Assembly: GCF_003675385.1 (NCBI RefSeq)
Contig: NZ_RCWZ01000004.1
Location: 558,001 to 622,000, forward strand
DNA length: 64,000 bases
Direction: 5' to 3'
Source of the DNA: Mucilaginibacter kameinonensis
GTDB taxonomy: Bacteria; Bacteroidota; Bacteroidia; Sphingobacteriales; Sphingobacteriaceae
Shown here: piece after piece, positions 8,134-16,794 of the stretch
How positions within the stretch are numbered: position 1 is the stretch's first letter
Layout: each line of letters opens with the position of its first letter
Notes under the pieces: generated by a model
Databases searched by the model: none
What the model saw: the letters and a program-made list of their open reading frames with translations, nothing else
Told to the model about the DNA's origin: nothing
Program-made: the position numbers and the translations under genes

Positions 8134-8916
8134 ATGCCGGCATTTCAACTTAAATTTAACGGAATAGTGGTCATTCAATCACTTATGGCTAATGAACGAC
8201 AGACCGCTCAAATGCTGTATAATGATATAATCTCCCGCTATTGCGATCTGAAAGGGCATGGAAAGTATTTTTTCAACGTTAGTTCCAAGGCTGATTTACT
8301 GCCGCGATAGACCACATCTGCTGGATGGTAGTGAACGGATGATCTTTTTCCTGTCCTGCATTTTGAGATACACGGCAGTCCTGATGGCTTTATGCTCAAT
8401 AACGGTGAAATTATCCGATGGAAAGAGCTGGAACATTATTGTCGTCTGGTTAATATTAAAACACATAACCAGTTGATCGTTACCCAGGCTACCTGCTGGG
8501 GCAGTGAGATATGGACGATGATCGATGTGACAAAACCGGCACCTTACTGGGGCTTTTTAGGAACTAAAGCATCTATTAACAACGATGACCTGTTGGAGGA
8601 TTTTACCGGTTTTTATGAAAGTTTCCTGACCGCCAATGACTGGGGTGATGCTTTGCAACAGATCGCACTCAATAACAATCGCAGCAAGTACATTTACCTC
8701 CATTGCAAAGGGATATTTGAACATTGTATAGAGAAAGACCTGAAAGGCACAACGGTCGATAAATATGCCAAATTCAAGCAACTGGCGGGTCAGACCAAAC
8801 TACATTTCCCCCAACTAAACCGGGCTGAACGCCGGAAAAAGCTAAAGCAGAATATTGCCACATTGAATCGCGATCAGTCGCTGGTCAATATGAAGCGCAT
8901 ATTCCTGATGTATTGA
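8134..8916 (+). pseudogene. caspase/CHAT-like cysteine peptidase gene with two compensating frameshifts
   Basis: The frame starting at ATG 8134 (MPAFQLKFNG) meets TAG at 8308. The natural continuation AAIDHICWMVVNG is read in another frame from 8301 to 8336. The original frame resumes at about 8338 (DDLFPVLHFEIHG) and runs to 8916. One missing base near 8299-8301 and one extra near 8337 would restore a protein of about 260 residues. That protein has HFEIHG, with the candidate catalytic His codon at 8371, a strand-loop DGFMLNNGEI, and QATCWG with the candidate Cys codon at 8494. This is the order of caspase-fold peptidases. It may be a real pseudogene or a sequence error. Confidence 0.6.
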
Positions 8917-8939
8917 TCACCCGTTCTAATTTATCGCAG

Positions 8940-8989
8940 CGCCCCGTGTTTTGCACCGATATATCAATCAACAGGCAAAACACGGGGCG
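8940..8989 (+). terminator. 15-bp perfect inverted repeat, probable terminator
   Basis: The arms 8940-8954 (CGCCCCGTGTTTTGC) and 8975-8989 are perfect complements around a 20-nt loop, 23 bp after the caspase-like gene. No U-run follows, so a factor-dependent terminator or a protein site is also possible. Confidence 0.55.
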
Positions 8990-9449
8990 TTCCCGGGGCT
9001 TCGCATGGCGGAGCCCGCCGGGCAATTGTAAAATTCCCCCTCAGGCCTTAACCATACTTTTTAAGCTACTTTTAAGGGCTGTGTCCTGAAATCTTTGAGG
9101 TTTAGAAAAAAACCCCTGTTAAATAATACGCCCTCCCTGAACTGTTGCCACAATAAGGATGCGCCAACGTTGGCGAGTGCCGAGTTGATGAATAAATCCT
9201 GCTTGGTGAGGGCTTCGGCCAATGAGCAACTAGGCGCATTATCATTGGTGAATTATAGCGGCACGATGCTGTGATCCACGCCGGGGCTTTTGCAGCAGAG
9301 CGAAAATGCCGGAGGCGGCGGTTGGGATCGGCAGGGTTCAGTGCATGGCACAGGAGCGTAGCGCAGCCCGAGAGAGTCTGGGCCGCAGGCACCGCACAGA
9401 AAGAAAGGATATCACATTTTTCTTAAATTAGGCTTTTATTTTTTAGCAC
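8990..9449. other. GC-rich intergenic stretch without a credible gene
   Basis: The minus strand is open from 9392 to 9102, but the product (rich in Pro, Arg and Ser) does not resemble a folded protein, and both strands contain short complementary blocks such as CCCGGGGCTTCG/CGGAGCCCGCCGGG near 8992-9022. The base composition differs from the flanking genes. It may be a structured noncoding segment or an old mobile-element border. I find no promoter that I can defend. Confidence 0.4.
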
Positions 9450-9983
9450 ATGGAACTGACCGTTAAGGATACCGAACAAAATATGGATTACTGGCTGCAA
9501 CGGCCTTATTTGAGTGAAGCAACCAGATCAATAATGCAAGCGCAGGAGGTATTAATCGTTCCGGAAGAAGACTTACGGGAATATACGACACCATTATTTC
9601 CCAGTAACCTGATGGTACTTTATGATGAGCTAAAGCAGTATTTTAAGGTTGAAGCAGCCATCAATGATGAGGACTACCATGAACTGTCGCTGAACAGCAA
9701 GGTGCATAAGTATGGTAAATTTGTGGTGATCGCCGTGATCGTGCCGACCTTTGTTACGGTCTTGGGTAATTATATCTCGGATAAACTGAAGCACGAGGAC
9801 CCGAAAGATGAGATACAACTGGATATAACGGTTCAGGGCGACCAGGGTCAGGCTAAGACCGTTCATTTTAAGGGAACGGCGGATAATTTCAATAAGGTAG
9901 CGGAAAAAGTAAAACAGATCGCCCGGGAACAAGAAGATGAACATCGAACAGATACTGCGCACGCCGCAACAACTAAGAAGTAA
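9450..9983 (+). CDS. single-pass membrane protein, first gene of the seven-gene operon
   Basis: The 177-residue protein has a cytosolic-looking N-terminal part (1-88), one hydrophobic segment at about 89-108 (KFVVIAVIVPTFVTVLGNYI) and a charged C-terminal domain rich in Asp, Glu and Lys. No known domain is recognised. It overlaps the SEC-C gene by 47 bp, so the two are coupled. In defence-like operons a membrane protein is often the effector or anchor, but nothing in the sequence proves this here. Confidence 0.65.
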   Translation: MELTVKDTEQNMDYWLQRPYLSEATRSIMQAQEVLIVPEEDLREYTTPLFPSNLMVLYDELKQYFKVEAAINDEDYHELSLNSKVHKYGKFVVIAVIVPTFVTVLGNYISDKLKHEDPKDEIQLDITVQGDQGQAKTVHFKGTADNFNKVAEKVKQIAREQEDEHRTDTAHAATTKK

Positions 9984-10773
9984 GGCTGAAACGGATACGA
10001 TCAACACTTATCTGACAGCGCAACTGGAAAGCGCCATCGCAGCGGCGGATGAGCCTAATGCCAATAAGTGGGCTTTATTGTCTATGATCTTCGAGGCGCA
10101 AATGGACTATTTGCGGGTGTATGCCCTTTTCGAAAGCGAAGAATATTATGCAGCCTGGTGCCTGCTGGAGCGCATTGAGATCGCCATTAAAGGGATTTTC
10201 CGGCTTTACCAGTTCGTCGAAGACGAGTACCGGATCAAGTTCATCTTCGAATATATACGTAAGCTCCAGTCGCTCTTTCCTTACAAAGTATTTGGCAGCA
10301 GTGAATATATCAAAGAGATCGTTCGTTGCGGTATCTGTAATGAACTGGTCACGCTGCGCAAGCGTTGCGGCCACGTGAAGGGGCAGCTTTACATGGGTAA
10401 AATGTGCGTGCATGAGATCGAGCAATCTCATTTTGTCGGGATGTCCATCGTTGATGTGCCTTTCAATAAATATTCGGTCATGGGGGTTACCAGTAAAACC
10501 GATGACAGTTATCATTACCCGCAGATCGAGTATCTGATGAGTGTCATTGACCATCCATTTAATGAATGGCAAACCAAAAACTACAAGATATTTAAACCCC
10601 ACCGAGAATATCAAACCGGGCGTAATGAAAAATGCCCCTGCGGTTCCTCCAAAAAATATAAAAGCTGCTGTTTAACCAAGCCGGGAATAGAGACCGACCA
10701 TACGGATTTTTTGCTGACCTATCCGACCTTAAAAAGTAAATTAAAAATGAACCAGCTCAAAAATCGCAAGTGA
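9937..10773 (+). CDS. SEC-C zinc-motif protein
   Basis: The 278-residue protein ends with a SEC-C motif at 228-245 (GRNEKCPCGSSKKYKSCC), a small zinc knuckle also found at the tail of SecA and in many proteins of mobile and defence regions. A second cysteine/histidine cluster (RCGICNEL, KRCGH, MGKMCVHE) lies in the middle and may bind another zinc. The N-terminal half is helical. It may bind nucleic acid or a protein partner. It overlaps the upstream membrane protein and precedes the DUF262 gene by 49 bp. Confidence 0.72.
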   Translation: MNIEQILRTPQQLRSKAETDTINTYLTAQLESAIAAADEPNANKWALLSMIFEAQMDYLRVYALFESEEYYAAWCLLERIEIAIKGIFRLYQFVEDEYRIKFIFEYIRKLQSLFPYKVFGSSEYIKEIVRCGICNELVTLRKRCGHVKGQLYMGKMCVHEIEQSHFVGMSIVDVPFNKYSVMGVTSKTDDSYHYPQIEYLMSVIDHPFNEWQTKNYKIFKPHREYQTGRNEKCPCGSSKKYKSCCLTKPGIETDHTDFLLTYPTLKSKLKMNQLKNRK

Positions 10774-10822
10774 TTGTTGCCGAAAAATGCTAAACTTGAA
10801 GGTCTGAACTTTATTCAATTTT

Positions 10823-12553
10823 ATGCAAACCGGCCAAACTACAGTACGCGGCATTTTCGACGGAAGCCGCATTTTTAACGTACCGATCTATCAGCGTGCT
10901 TATTCCTGGGAAAAAGACAACCATTTGCCTTACTTTTTCAATGATCTGGTCAATCAACAGGCAGACCGGCCTTATTTCTTAGGGACATTCCTTTTCCATG
11001 AATGCGGCAGATCGGCGGATTTCGAGGTCATCGATATTATCGACGGACAGCAGAGGCTGACCACCATGATCATTTTCATGAATGTGCTGATCAGGGTGAT
11101 GCAAGCGGCAGGGTCGGCTTTGGCATCTGATCGTACCTATCGCATATTCATTCGTGACGGCGATACCTATAAACTGGAACTCAGTAACGAGGATACTGCT
11201 TTTCTGCATCAATATATTTTGGGTAAGGATGACCCTTTGGACGAAGAGATCAACACGCCTTCAAAAAGATTGCTGCTTGAAGCCAAAGGCTATTTTAACA
11301 ACAAACTGAAAGACCTGCAAGCCGAACAACTGGACAAGCTTTATATCACCCTTACGGAAGCGGAGGCCCTGTTATATACTGTCAAGCAGATCAGCAGCGC
11401 TACACAGATATTCGAACTGCTGAACGACAGAGGCAAAAAGCTGACCGACCTGGAATCGATCAAAAGTTTCCTGATGTACAATATGGGATTAGTGGCTGCA
11501 AACCCCGATCAGTATATCAAGAATATACAGCAACACTTTGCCGATATCTACCGCCTGATCGAACTGTATGCTATTGATGATAATGATGTGCTGCGCTACC
11601 ACACCATCGCTTTTGAAAAAGAGTTTGAAGAACGACCGAAGAAGTTCATAAAAAGGAAAATCAGTAAGCTGATCAACGCCGGTAAAAAAGAGGAGGCCAA
11701 ACTTGTCATTGAACGGTATACCAAATCTTTATTACAGTCCTTCCAGCTATTCCGGAGCATCAAAGACAATACCGTTAAAGAGCCGCTACTCGATAACTTG
11801 TTCATGATCGGTAAAGTCGGGCCATATTACCCCGTCATGATGAAAGTACTGAAGGAACAGCCGGCAGACTTTAACCGATTGTTGCAGGAATTAACCAACT
11901 TTACGTTTAAGGCCAGTATGTCCAACCTGCGCAGCAGCGGAGAAAGTTATTTTCATACTGACCTGCGCAACGGGCAGGATGTCATCCGTAAGATCATGCT
12001 TTTCTCCCGGGATAACTGGTGGAATATTAACGGACGGGTCAAGGCGTCGCTGGCTTATGCGAATTATTATGAGTGGCTTAATAATAACCTGGTCAAATAT
12101 ATCTTGTTCTCCTATGAGAACCACAGGCGTGAAAAAATAGGTTTCCCTTTACTGAGCCGCTCGGATTATCATTCAGATGACAACAGGAAAAAGTTAAACA
12201 TCGAACATATCACTGCCAAAAAAGCAAAAGGCATCGTTTTCGATGATGATTTCAAGGAAAACTATCTGCATCATATCGGCAACCTGGTCATCGACAGTAC
12301 CGCCTCAAATTCCAGTAAGAACAATTCCGCCACCGGTGACAAACTCGAACATTTTCAACGGGCACCTATCATGTCGCAGAACGAGATCGACCGGGAAACG
12401 ATCGACTGGACCGACCTGGAAGCCGTCAAAAAATTCATCACCGACCGTGGCCAAGTACTGAAAACATTCATCGTCGAAGAAATACTGAAGGAAGGGGATG
12501 AATTCGCTTATTACCTGCCGGCGCCAACAGCAACCGTAAACCCTAACAGTTAA
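10823..12553 (+). CDS. DUF262/DUF1524 protein (GmrSD-like nuclease)
   Basis: The 576-residue protein has an N-terminal DUF262 domain with YQRAYSWEK (residues 23-31) and the DGQQRLTT signature at 74-81. A helical middle follows, then a C-terminal DUF1524 HNH-type domain from about 458 (LNIEHITAKK, LHHIGNLVI, NSSKNN). In GmrSD and related type IV enzymes the DUF262 part uses NTP and the HNH part cuts modified DNA. Both motifs look intact. It sits in the middle of a seven-gene set with gaps of a few bases, so it probably acts with its neighbours rather than alone. Confidence 0.85.
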   Translation: MQTGQTTVRGIFDGSRIFNVPIYQRAYSWEKDNHLPYFFNDLVNQQADRPYFLGTFLFHECGRSADFEVIDIIDGQQRLTTMIIFMNVLIRVMQAAGSALASDRTYRIFIRDGDTYKLELSNEDTAFLHQYILGKDDPLDEEINTPSKRLLLEAKGYFNNKLKDLQAEQLDKLYITLTEAEALLYTVKQISSATQIFELLNDRGKKLTDLESIKSFLMYNMGLVAANPDQYIKNIQQHFADIYRLIELYAIDDNDVLRYHTIAFEKEFEERPKKFIKRKISKLINAGKKEEAKLVIERYTKSLLQSFQLFRSIKDNTVKEPLLDNLFMIGKVGPYYPVMMKVLKEQPADFNRLLQELTNFTFKASMSNLRSSGESYFHTDLRNGQDVIRKIMLFSRDNWWNINGRVKASLAYANYYEWLNNNLVKYILFSYENHRREKIGFPLLSRSDYHSDDNRKKLNIEHITAKKAKGIVFDDDFKENYLHHIGNLVIDSTASNSSKNNSATGDKLEHFQRAPIMSQNEIDRETIDWTDLEAVKKFITDRGQVLKTFIVEEILKEGDEFAYYLPAPTATVNPNS

Positions 12554-12557
12554 AGCG

Positions 12558-13283
12558 ATGAACATCATACCATTCAAAGGGCGGAACACCTCGCTGCACA
12601 ACAAGCTCAATTTCCTGTACAATACCGGTAAGACCTATATTATGGACAACCATATGGCCGCCGGTTGGTGCTGGTTGCAAAAAGTAGATCTGTATAATCA
12701 ATATCACTTGTTTTATATTGACCGCCATTACAATCTAATGGTCAGCCAGATAGACGAATGGGTAGCGTATCTCCACACGATCGAATTCGATTATCAAGCG
12801 GTCAGTATAGAAGAACTTCAGGCTATCCTGTTCACCCGTCCCGACAATCCGGATGGCGGCGCGTTTCCTTTATTTCGGTGGGATAATTATATCACCATCC
12901 TTGACCGGCTTTATCCGGCGCTCTGGTCTGATCGGTCTTTCGTTACCCATCGTGATGGCGATATCCCGGACGGTTATGAACTGCATGAGCCGGATTTCGA
13001 GGACCTGCCTAAAAACCTGGGCTATTGGCTCGAAAACAAGCGACATAAAAGCGTCCTGAACCTCGACATTGATCATTTTTTCATTAAATACAATCAAAAA
13101 TACATCCAGCTTTTCACGGACGACTTTATCAAGGTGGTCGCCAAAGAGATCGCATCAGCCTGGGATAACATCGAGGTTTTTACTATCGCATTGAGTCCGG
13201 AATGTTGCGGCGGTTGGGATAATGCCGTCCGGGTCGCCAAAGTGATTACCGACGAGCTACAAATAGATTGGGAAATGAAATAA
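12558..13283 (+). CDS. UPF0489-like protein with arginase-type Asp/His motifs
   Basis: The 241-residue protein shows spaced metal-ligand-like motifs: IMDNH (D30, H32), YIDRH (D55, H57) and LNLDIDHFF (D170, D172, H173), followed by TIALSPECCGGW. This order resembles the UPF0489 family, which is related to arginase-fold metal enzymes. The gene starts 4 bp after the DUF262 gene and shares TAATG with the next. Hydrolysis of a guanidino or other C-N bond would be the family expectation. The substrate is unknown, and the family call is made from motifs only. Confidence 0.55.
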   Translation: MNIIPFKGRNTSLHNKLNFLYNTGKTYIMDNHMAAGWCWLQKVDLYNQYHLFYIDRHYNLMVSQIDEWVAYLHTIEFDYQAVSIEELQAILFTRPDNPDGGAFPLFRWDNYITILDRLYPALWSDRSFVTHRDGDIPDGYELHEPDFEDLPKNLGYWLENKRHKSVLNLDIDHFFIKYNQKYIQLFTDDFIKVVAKEIASAWDNIEVFTIALSPECCGGWDNAVRVAKVITDELQIDWEMK

Positions 13284-13846
13284 TGGAAAGATCAAATGAA
13301 CCGAGCATAAGCTGGCAGGAACTTGCGCCCCGTGGCTCAGCGTATCCAAGAGAAACGTTCGATAGCTATCTCATTCGTATCCGCCTGAACGAAACTTATG
13401 ATCATATCCCCGACGAAGTTTTCGAGCAATGGATCTATCCTTTGCACCAGGACGAACAAACGCTTCGGAATTATGCCTGGTTGGATGTCAGTGTATTACG
13501 GTTCGATCGGGTTTTCTGGAGTTTTGAGCAATTACAGGGCATTCACCTGATCGACTTATTTGAACCGATGCGCAGGGGCTATGATAACGAATTTGCCAGA
13601 TTGCCTAAATCGGAAGCGCCTTATTGGGAAACCCACTGTACCTGGCGCGTACCGCCGATCATCGCTGATATCGACAGTCTGCCCAAGCCGTTTCCAAACA
13701 AGGCCGAACTTCGCCGGCCTTACCAACTGGTAGAAGGACATTCCCGTTTTCACAACCTGCTGATCAGCCAGCACCAACAATTGCATTTGGCAGCACTGCA
13801 TCCTGTTTATTTAATGCGCGGCCCCGGACCGCAAAAAAGCACTTAG
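13283..13846 (+). CDS. hypothetical protein with a ParB-like motif
   Basis: Starting at ATG 13283, whose A is the last base of the previous stop codon, the product has 187 residues. A longer reading from TTG 13268 is less likely. Near the C-terminus, RPYQLVEGHSRFHNLL resembles the EGH-R motif of ParB/sulfiredoxin-like domains, a fold also present in DUF262. The N-terminal part is rich in Trp and acidic residues and is not recognised. It may be a partial ParB-like NTPase or nuclease accessory for the DUF262 gene upstream. Confidence 0.55.
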   Translation: MERSNEPSISWQELAPRGSAYPRETFDSYLIRIRLNETYDHIPDEVFEQWIYPLHQDEQTLRNYAWLDVSVLRFDRVFWSFEQLQGIHLIDLFEPMRRGYDNEFARLPKSEAPYWETHCTWRVPPIIADIDSLPKPFPNKAELRRPYQLVEGHSRFHNLLISQHQQLHLAALHPVYLMRGPGPQKST

Positions 13847-13850
13847 CCCT

Positions 13851-14825
13851 ATGTCGCAAACCAAACAAAAAGCGCAGCACATCATCGATCAGCTCAAACA
13901 GGGCAGATCCGTTGCTGCTTTACGGGTGGAAGATTATCCCAATAAGACGCAATGGCATAATTACTCGGCAAAAGCCTACGAGCTCAACTTACAAGCAGCC
14001 CGGAAAGCGAGGGCGATCTTAGAAACCAAACGGCCACATGCCGCCACCTCGAACAAGGATATCCAGGCTATGATCGCCCTGAACGAAAAGCTGGCCGACT
14101 ATGCCTTATTGATGCCGATCTATTCTACGCTGGCTGATTTTGAAAAGGTTTGTAAACTGGCTAAAAATCTACCAAATTCCGAAGCAGAGGTCATGGATTT
14201 TGTGGGATTGTTTACCATGGACTTTAACCGCCGTGTTCATCAAAAGATCGGCCGCTTCGAACATTACCGTTATTTCAAAACTTTCACCAAGCTGATCGAT
14301 GCGGCGGTGCTGTGTTATTACCGGATGAACTTCATCAGCTGCTACCTGACCCTGGTACCCATCATCGAAGGCATTCTTATTCGCTGGATGGGATATGCAG
14401 AAAATGACACCAAGCCGGAATTTGAGGATATACGAAAGTTCTTTAAAAATTCACATGTGCGCCAGCCTTCACCGGGCAATATCCTTTTTCATCAGGTCTA
14501 CATCAAGGCTTGCGACAAGATACTGAATGAGCACTTCTATCGTCCAACGGACAGCGGTAATTCTTATGCCAACTTTAACCGTCATGTCGCGTCGCACCTG
14601 TTGAACGACACGCAGTTCGCTACCCGGCAAAACTGCATGCGCTTATTCCTGCTACTGGATACGATGACGGAGATCTACTATTATGAAAGCCATGAACCCG
14701 ATCCTCGTTTCAGTTTAAGTAAAGAAGTGGTCACCCCGGATTTTGAGCTGTTCAAAGGTGTTTGGATGTCCAACCTTTACCAAACTGCAGAGCATGTCCT
14801 GTTAAAAGACCATATTAATCTGTAA
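13851..14825 (+). CDS. HEPN-like protein with an R-x4-H motif
   Basis: This 324-residue, mostly helical protein has R244-HVAS-H249 inside FNRHVASHLL. This is the R-x4-6-H signature of HEPN RNases, placed in the C-terminal helical region as in many Abi-type proteins (a conserved NRH-xxxH before a long helix). The N-terminal 100 residues contain charged helices. It is separated from the previous gene by 4 bp and from the next by 11 bp. If the HEPN assignment holds, it would be an RNase effector or regulator in the operon. A structural, non-catalytic HEPN is also possible. Confidence 0.55.
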   Translation: MSQTKQKAQHIIDQLKQGRSVAALRVEDYPNKTQWHNYSAKAYELNLQAARKARAILETKRPHAATSNKDIQAMIALNEKLADYALLMPIYSTLADFEKVCKLAKNLPNSEAEVMDFVGLFTMDFNRRVHQKIGRFEHYRYFKTFTKLIDAAVLCYYRMNFISCYLTLVPIIEGILIRWMGYAENDTKPEFEDIRKFFKNSHVRQPSPGNILFHQVYIKACDKILNEHFYRPTDSGNSYANFNRHVASHLLNDTQFATRQNCMRLFLLLDTMTEIYYYESHEPDPRFSLSKEVVTPDFELFKGVWMSNLYQTAEHVLLKDHINL

Positions 14826-14836
14826 GCCAAGCTATC

Positions 14837-15679
14837 ATGGAAATACTATTCACCAAGGCGCAGATCACGGCCATCGAAGAGGAAGCCAGTTCAAACTTAG
14901 CCTTTTACCTAGATACCCGGGTCATTTCCGGCGAAGCCACAGAGATATCCATACTCACCATTTCTGAAAAGCACCAGCTCATTTTTACGGAGGGTAACAC
15001 GCATACCGGTTTCCGGCACCTAAAAGACCGGCATGCGCAGTTCTCTTACGAGCACTATTGGCAGAAAACACCTGACGGTTATCGTTTAGATGCCCCCAGC
15101 AAATTCCATCCGGGCATGATGCCCATTATCGATTATGTTAAGATCGCGGATACCATTTTCCTACCGGAAAACAAGAATGTCACTAAAAACAATCATCCGG
15201 ATCAATTCGACAAATACTCCGGTACCTACAGTTACCAGAGCGGACCGGATGAAAAATATCACCTGCTGACCTATAAAGACACCCGCATTGTCCATACGCT
15301 GTTCCCCGATAAAAAACGTCACAACCGTAAAAGCAGGGTTAAGCTGGGTAGGGGTGTGGTGACCACCAGCTTCAAATTCCCGGAAGGCCACAATGACCTC
15401 GTATTACCTTACACCGATAGCTCCGGAAAAACCGCCTATTCTATACTGATCCGCCGTTATTTCCCCCAGGAAATTGAACACCGGTTTATCCAAAAACACG
15501 ATAACACAGGGGAACCGACCGATCTTTTCCTGATCTATGAAAGCCAATTGAGCGGTTTCGAACGTTTTGACCATGAAGATACCAACTATTTCCAGCACGG
15601 GGATATCAGCGAATATGAACAACTGATCAGCGAGATCGATCAAATTTACAAGCAAGGCAAATGGGCGATGAATGATTAA
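14837..15679 (+). CDS. hypothetical protein, possible BECR-type nuclease fold
   Basis: The 280-residue last gene of the operon has THTGFRHLKDRHAQFS at about 55-70 (H61, R65, H66) followed by YW. This faintly recalls the barnase/EndoU/colicin-like (BECR) toxins, where a His and a basic pair lie in a G-x-x-H-x-x-x-R-H element. Other conserved-looking blocks are PSKFHPGMMP and ADTIFLP. No signal peptide or membrane segment is present. The toxin-fold idea is weak, and the safe call is unknown protein linked to the operon. Confidence 0.5.
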   Translation: MEILFTKAQITAIEEEASSNLAFYLDTRVISGEATEISILTISEKHQLIFTEGNTHTGFRHLKDRHAQFSYEHYWQKTPDGYRLDAPSKFHPGMMPIIDYVKIADTIFLPENKNVTKNNHPDQFDKYSGTYSYQSGPDEKYHLLTYKDTRIVHTLFPDKKRHNRKSRVKLGRGVVTTSFKFPEGHNDLVLPYTDSSGKTAYSILIRRYFPQEIEHRFIQKHDNTGEPTDLFLIYESQLSGFERFDHEDTNYFQHGDISEYEQLISEIDQIYKQGKWAMND

Positions 15680-16000
15680 ACAACAAGCGGCAGACGGCTA
15701 TTGAGTGCCTGCCGATAAGTTTCCTGGTCGACAACCTGCCGGTTAGGCAACAAGCCTAAATAATACTCCCGCAGATCAAATGATCATAGCCCCCCTGCAC
15801 GGAGTTCGCATTCAGTTTAGCCAGCGTAAATTTTCCCATGCCACCGTTCCCCTGAAGGATCGCGCAACGATGCGCACTAAGCGCACTTTGATCTCTCCCA
15901 CACAATCGCTGCGCCCTATCATGTCTTTAGCCTCAACAAAGGGTATTGCTGTCAAATACTTAGGCAATTGATGATCTTTTGGCTGCACGGCTAAGCTCCG

Positions 16001-16043
16001 CCTGGGCTCGAACCAGGTACCAAAAGATTATAAGACTTTTGGT
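16001..16043 (-). other. tRNA 3'-half-like fragment and hairpin
   Basis: On the minus strand 16017-16001 reads CCTGGTTCGAGCCCAGG, a perfect T-arm with a 5-bp stem and 7-nt TTCGAGC loop. It is preceded by a possible anticodon arm (ACCAAAAG/CTTTTGGT, 16019-16043). No matching 5' acceptor strand or D-arm was found, so this is not a working tRNA. It may be a tRNA relic or attachment-site remnant. The rest of 15680-16088 shows no gene. Confidence 0.35.
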
Positions 16044-16088
16044 TCTTTTATTCCCATACCTCGCTAAGGGTATAATAAATGATGCCAG

Positions 16089-16155
16089 GGATTGGATTAA
16101 AAAGCCCGCAACATAGCGAGGACTTGTAAAGAAAGCCTAACCAAAGGCAACGCCA
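16089..16155 (+). repeat. dispersed intergenic repeat, copy A
   Basis: This is the most diverged of four copies, sharing AAAAAGCCCGCA, AGCGAGGACTTG, AAAGCCT and AGGCAACGCCA in order with copies B to D. It abuts the stop codon of the minus-strand XRE gene. Read on the minus strand it keeps the open peptide LPLVRLSLQVLA, matching LPPARLLLQVLA of copy B. Confidence 0.6.
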
Positions 16156-16158
16156 TAA

Positions 16159-16386
16159 TTAGTCTGATGATGTGTTAGGTAATTTAATTCCACCACAAAC
16201 TTCATTCAATAAGTCGCATGGAGAAATATCAATAGCCAAGGCAATCTTCCAAAGTTCATCTGTCGTCAACTTTGTAGTTAAATTATTGGTTAATTGCGTC
16301 AACCGAGCCTTACTAATGCCAGTACGCCTAGATATCTCCGCTTTGTTAACAGATTTTTTAGTTAAATATAAGCCGAGTACCGTCAT
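16159..16386 (-). CDS. XRE-family helix-turn-helix regulator
   Basis: This is a 75-residue protein from ATG 16386; a TTG one codon earlier is possible. Its helix-turn-helix reads VNKAEISRRTGISKARLTQLTNN (about 13-35), followed by LTTDELWKIALAIDISPCDLL. It is a minimal Cro/CI-type DNA binder without a sensor domain. It stands alone on the minus strand between the defence operon and the RNA-rich region and could control either. The operator is not identified. Confidence 0.75.
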   Translation of the reverse strand: MTVLGLYLTKKSVNKAEISRRTGISKARLTQLTNNLTTKLTTDELWKIALAIDISPCDLLNEVCGGIKLPNTSSD

Positions 16387-16571
16387 CAATTCTAAAATTC
16401 TTAACCGTTATTTAGAATTAAAGTACATCTGTTTCTTACTTCTAAATAATAATTTTGATTTTGGATAGATTATACGTACACTTGTTTAGAAAATCTATAC
16501 AATTAATAAAAAACAGTTATATAAAAATATTATAAAATAACTTTACGGATACTTCAAGATACTTTGTGGTA

Positions 16572-16739
16572 CTCGTACTTAGAGTCTCGCTTTAGAAACG
16601 TAGGAAATTTCAAAAAGGAAACGAGGAATAAGTGCAAGTGCCCACACCAAAGGTGTGGGCCTGCTTGTTCGTTTCCTGGTCTCCTACGACCTCTAAAGCG
16701 GCAGGTGGGTTCCACGCCTTTCGTGTTTCCTGCCTTTTT
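16572..16739 (+). ncRNA. candidate structured small RNA with its own terminator
   Basis: The + strand folds into one long interrupted hairpin. The paired segments are 16588-16596 with 16692-16700, 16599-16605 with 16682-16688, 16617-16624 with 16669-16676, and an apical 16640-16648 with 16652-16660 closed by AAA. An asymmetric internal loop lies at 16606-16616/16677-16681. A terminator follows directly. A near-consensus TACTTTG box lies at about 16559-16565. The shape (closing stem, bubble, apical stem, about 165 nt) recalls 6S RNA, but no 6S sequence is recognised. It could instead be a leader of the sigma gene 56 bp further on. Confidence 0.6.
16700..16739 (+). terminator. rho-independent terminator of the small RNA candidate
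   Basis: GGCAGG (16700-16705) pairs with CCTGCC (16729-16734) and the inner CACG/CGTG at 16713-16716/16722-16725 extends the stem. Five T follow. It ends 56 bp before the sigma gene, so it either ends the small RNA or acts as an attenuator. Confidence 0.7.
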
Positions 16740-16794
16740 CATTCGATCTGGGTCATGTAAAAGTAGGCGTTACCTGCCCCATAAAAGGCGATGC

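Noticed and set aside
8258..8476. 72-codon open frame inside the caspase-like gene
   Set aside because: It is a shadow frame of the frameshifted gene; the sensible protein sequence is in the other two frames.
9102..9392. 96-codon minus-strand frame in GC-rich DNA
   Set aside because: The composition (Pro, Arg, Ser, Ala) looks like translated noncoding DNA and no domain is seen; kept only as an intergenic note.
16564..16794. N-terminal extension of the ECF sigma factor
   Set aside because: It translates the hairpin RNA element and terminator and adds nothing similar to sigma region 2.
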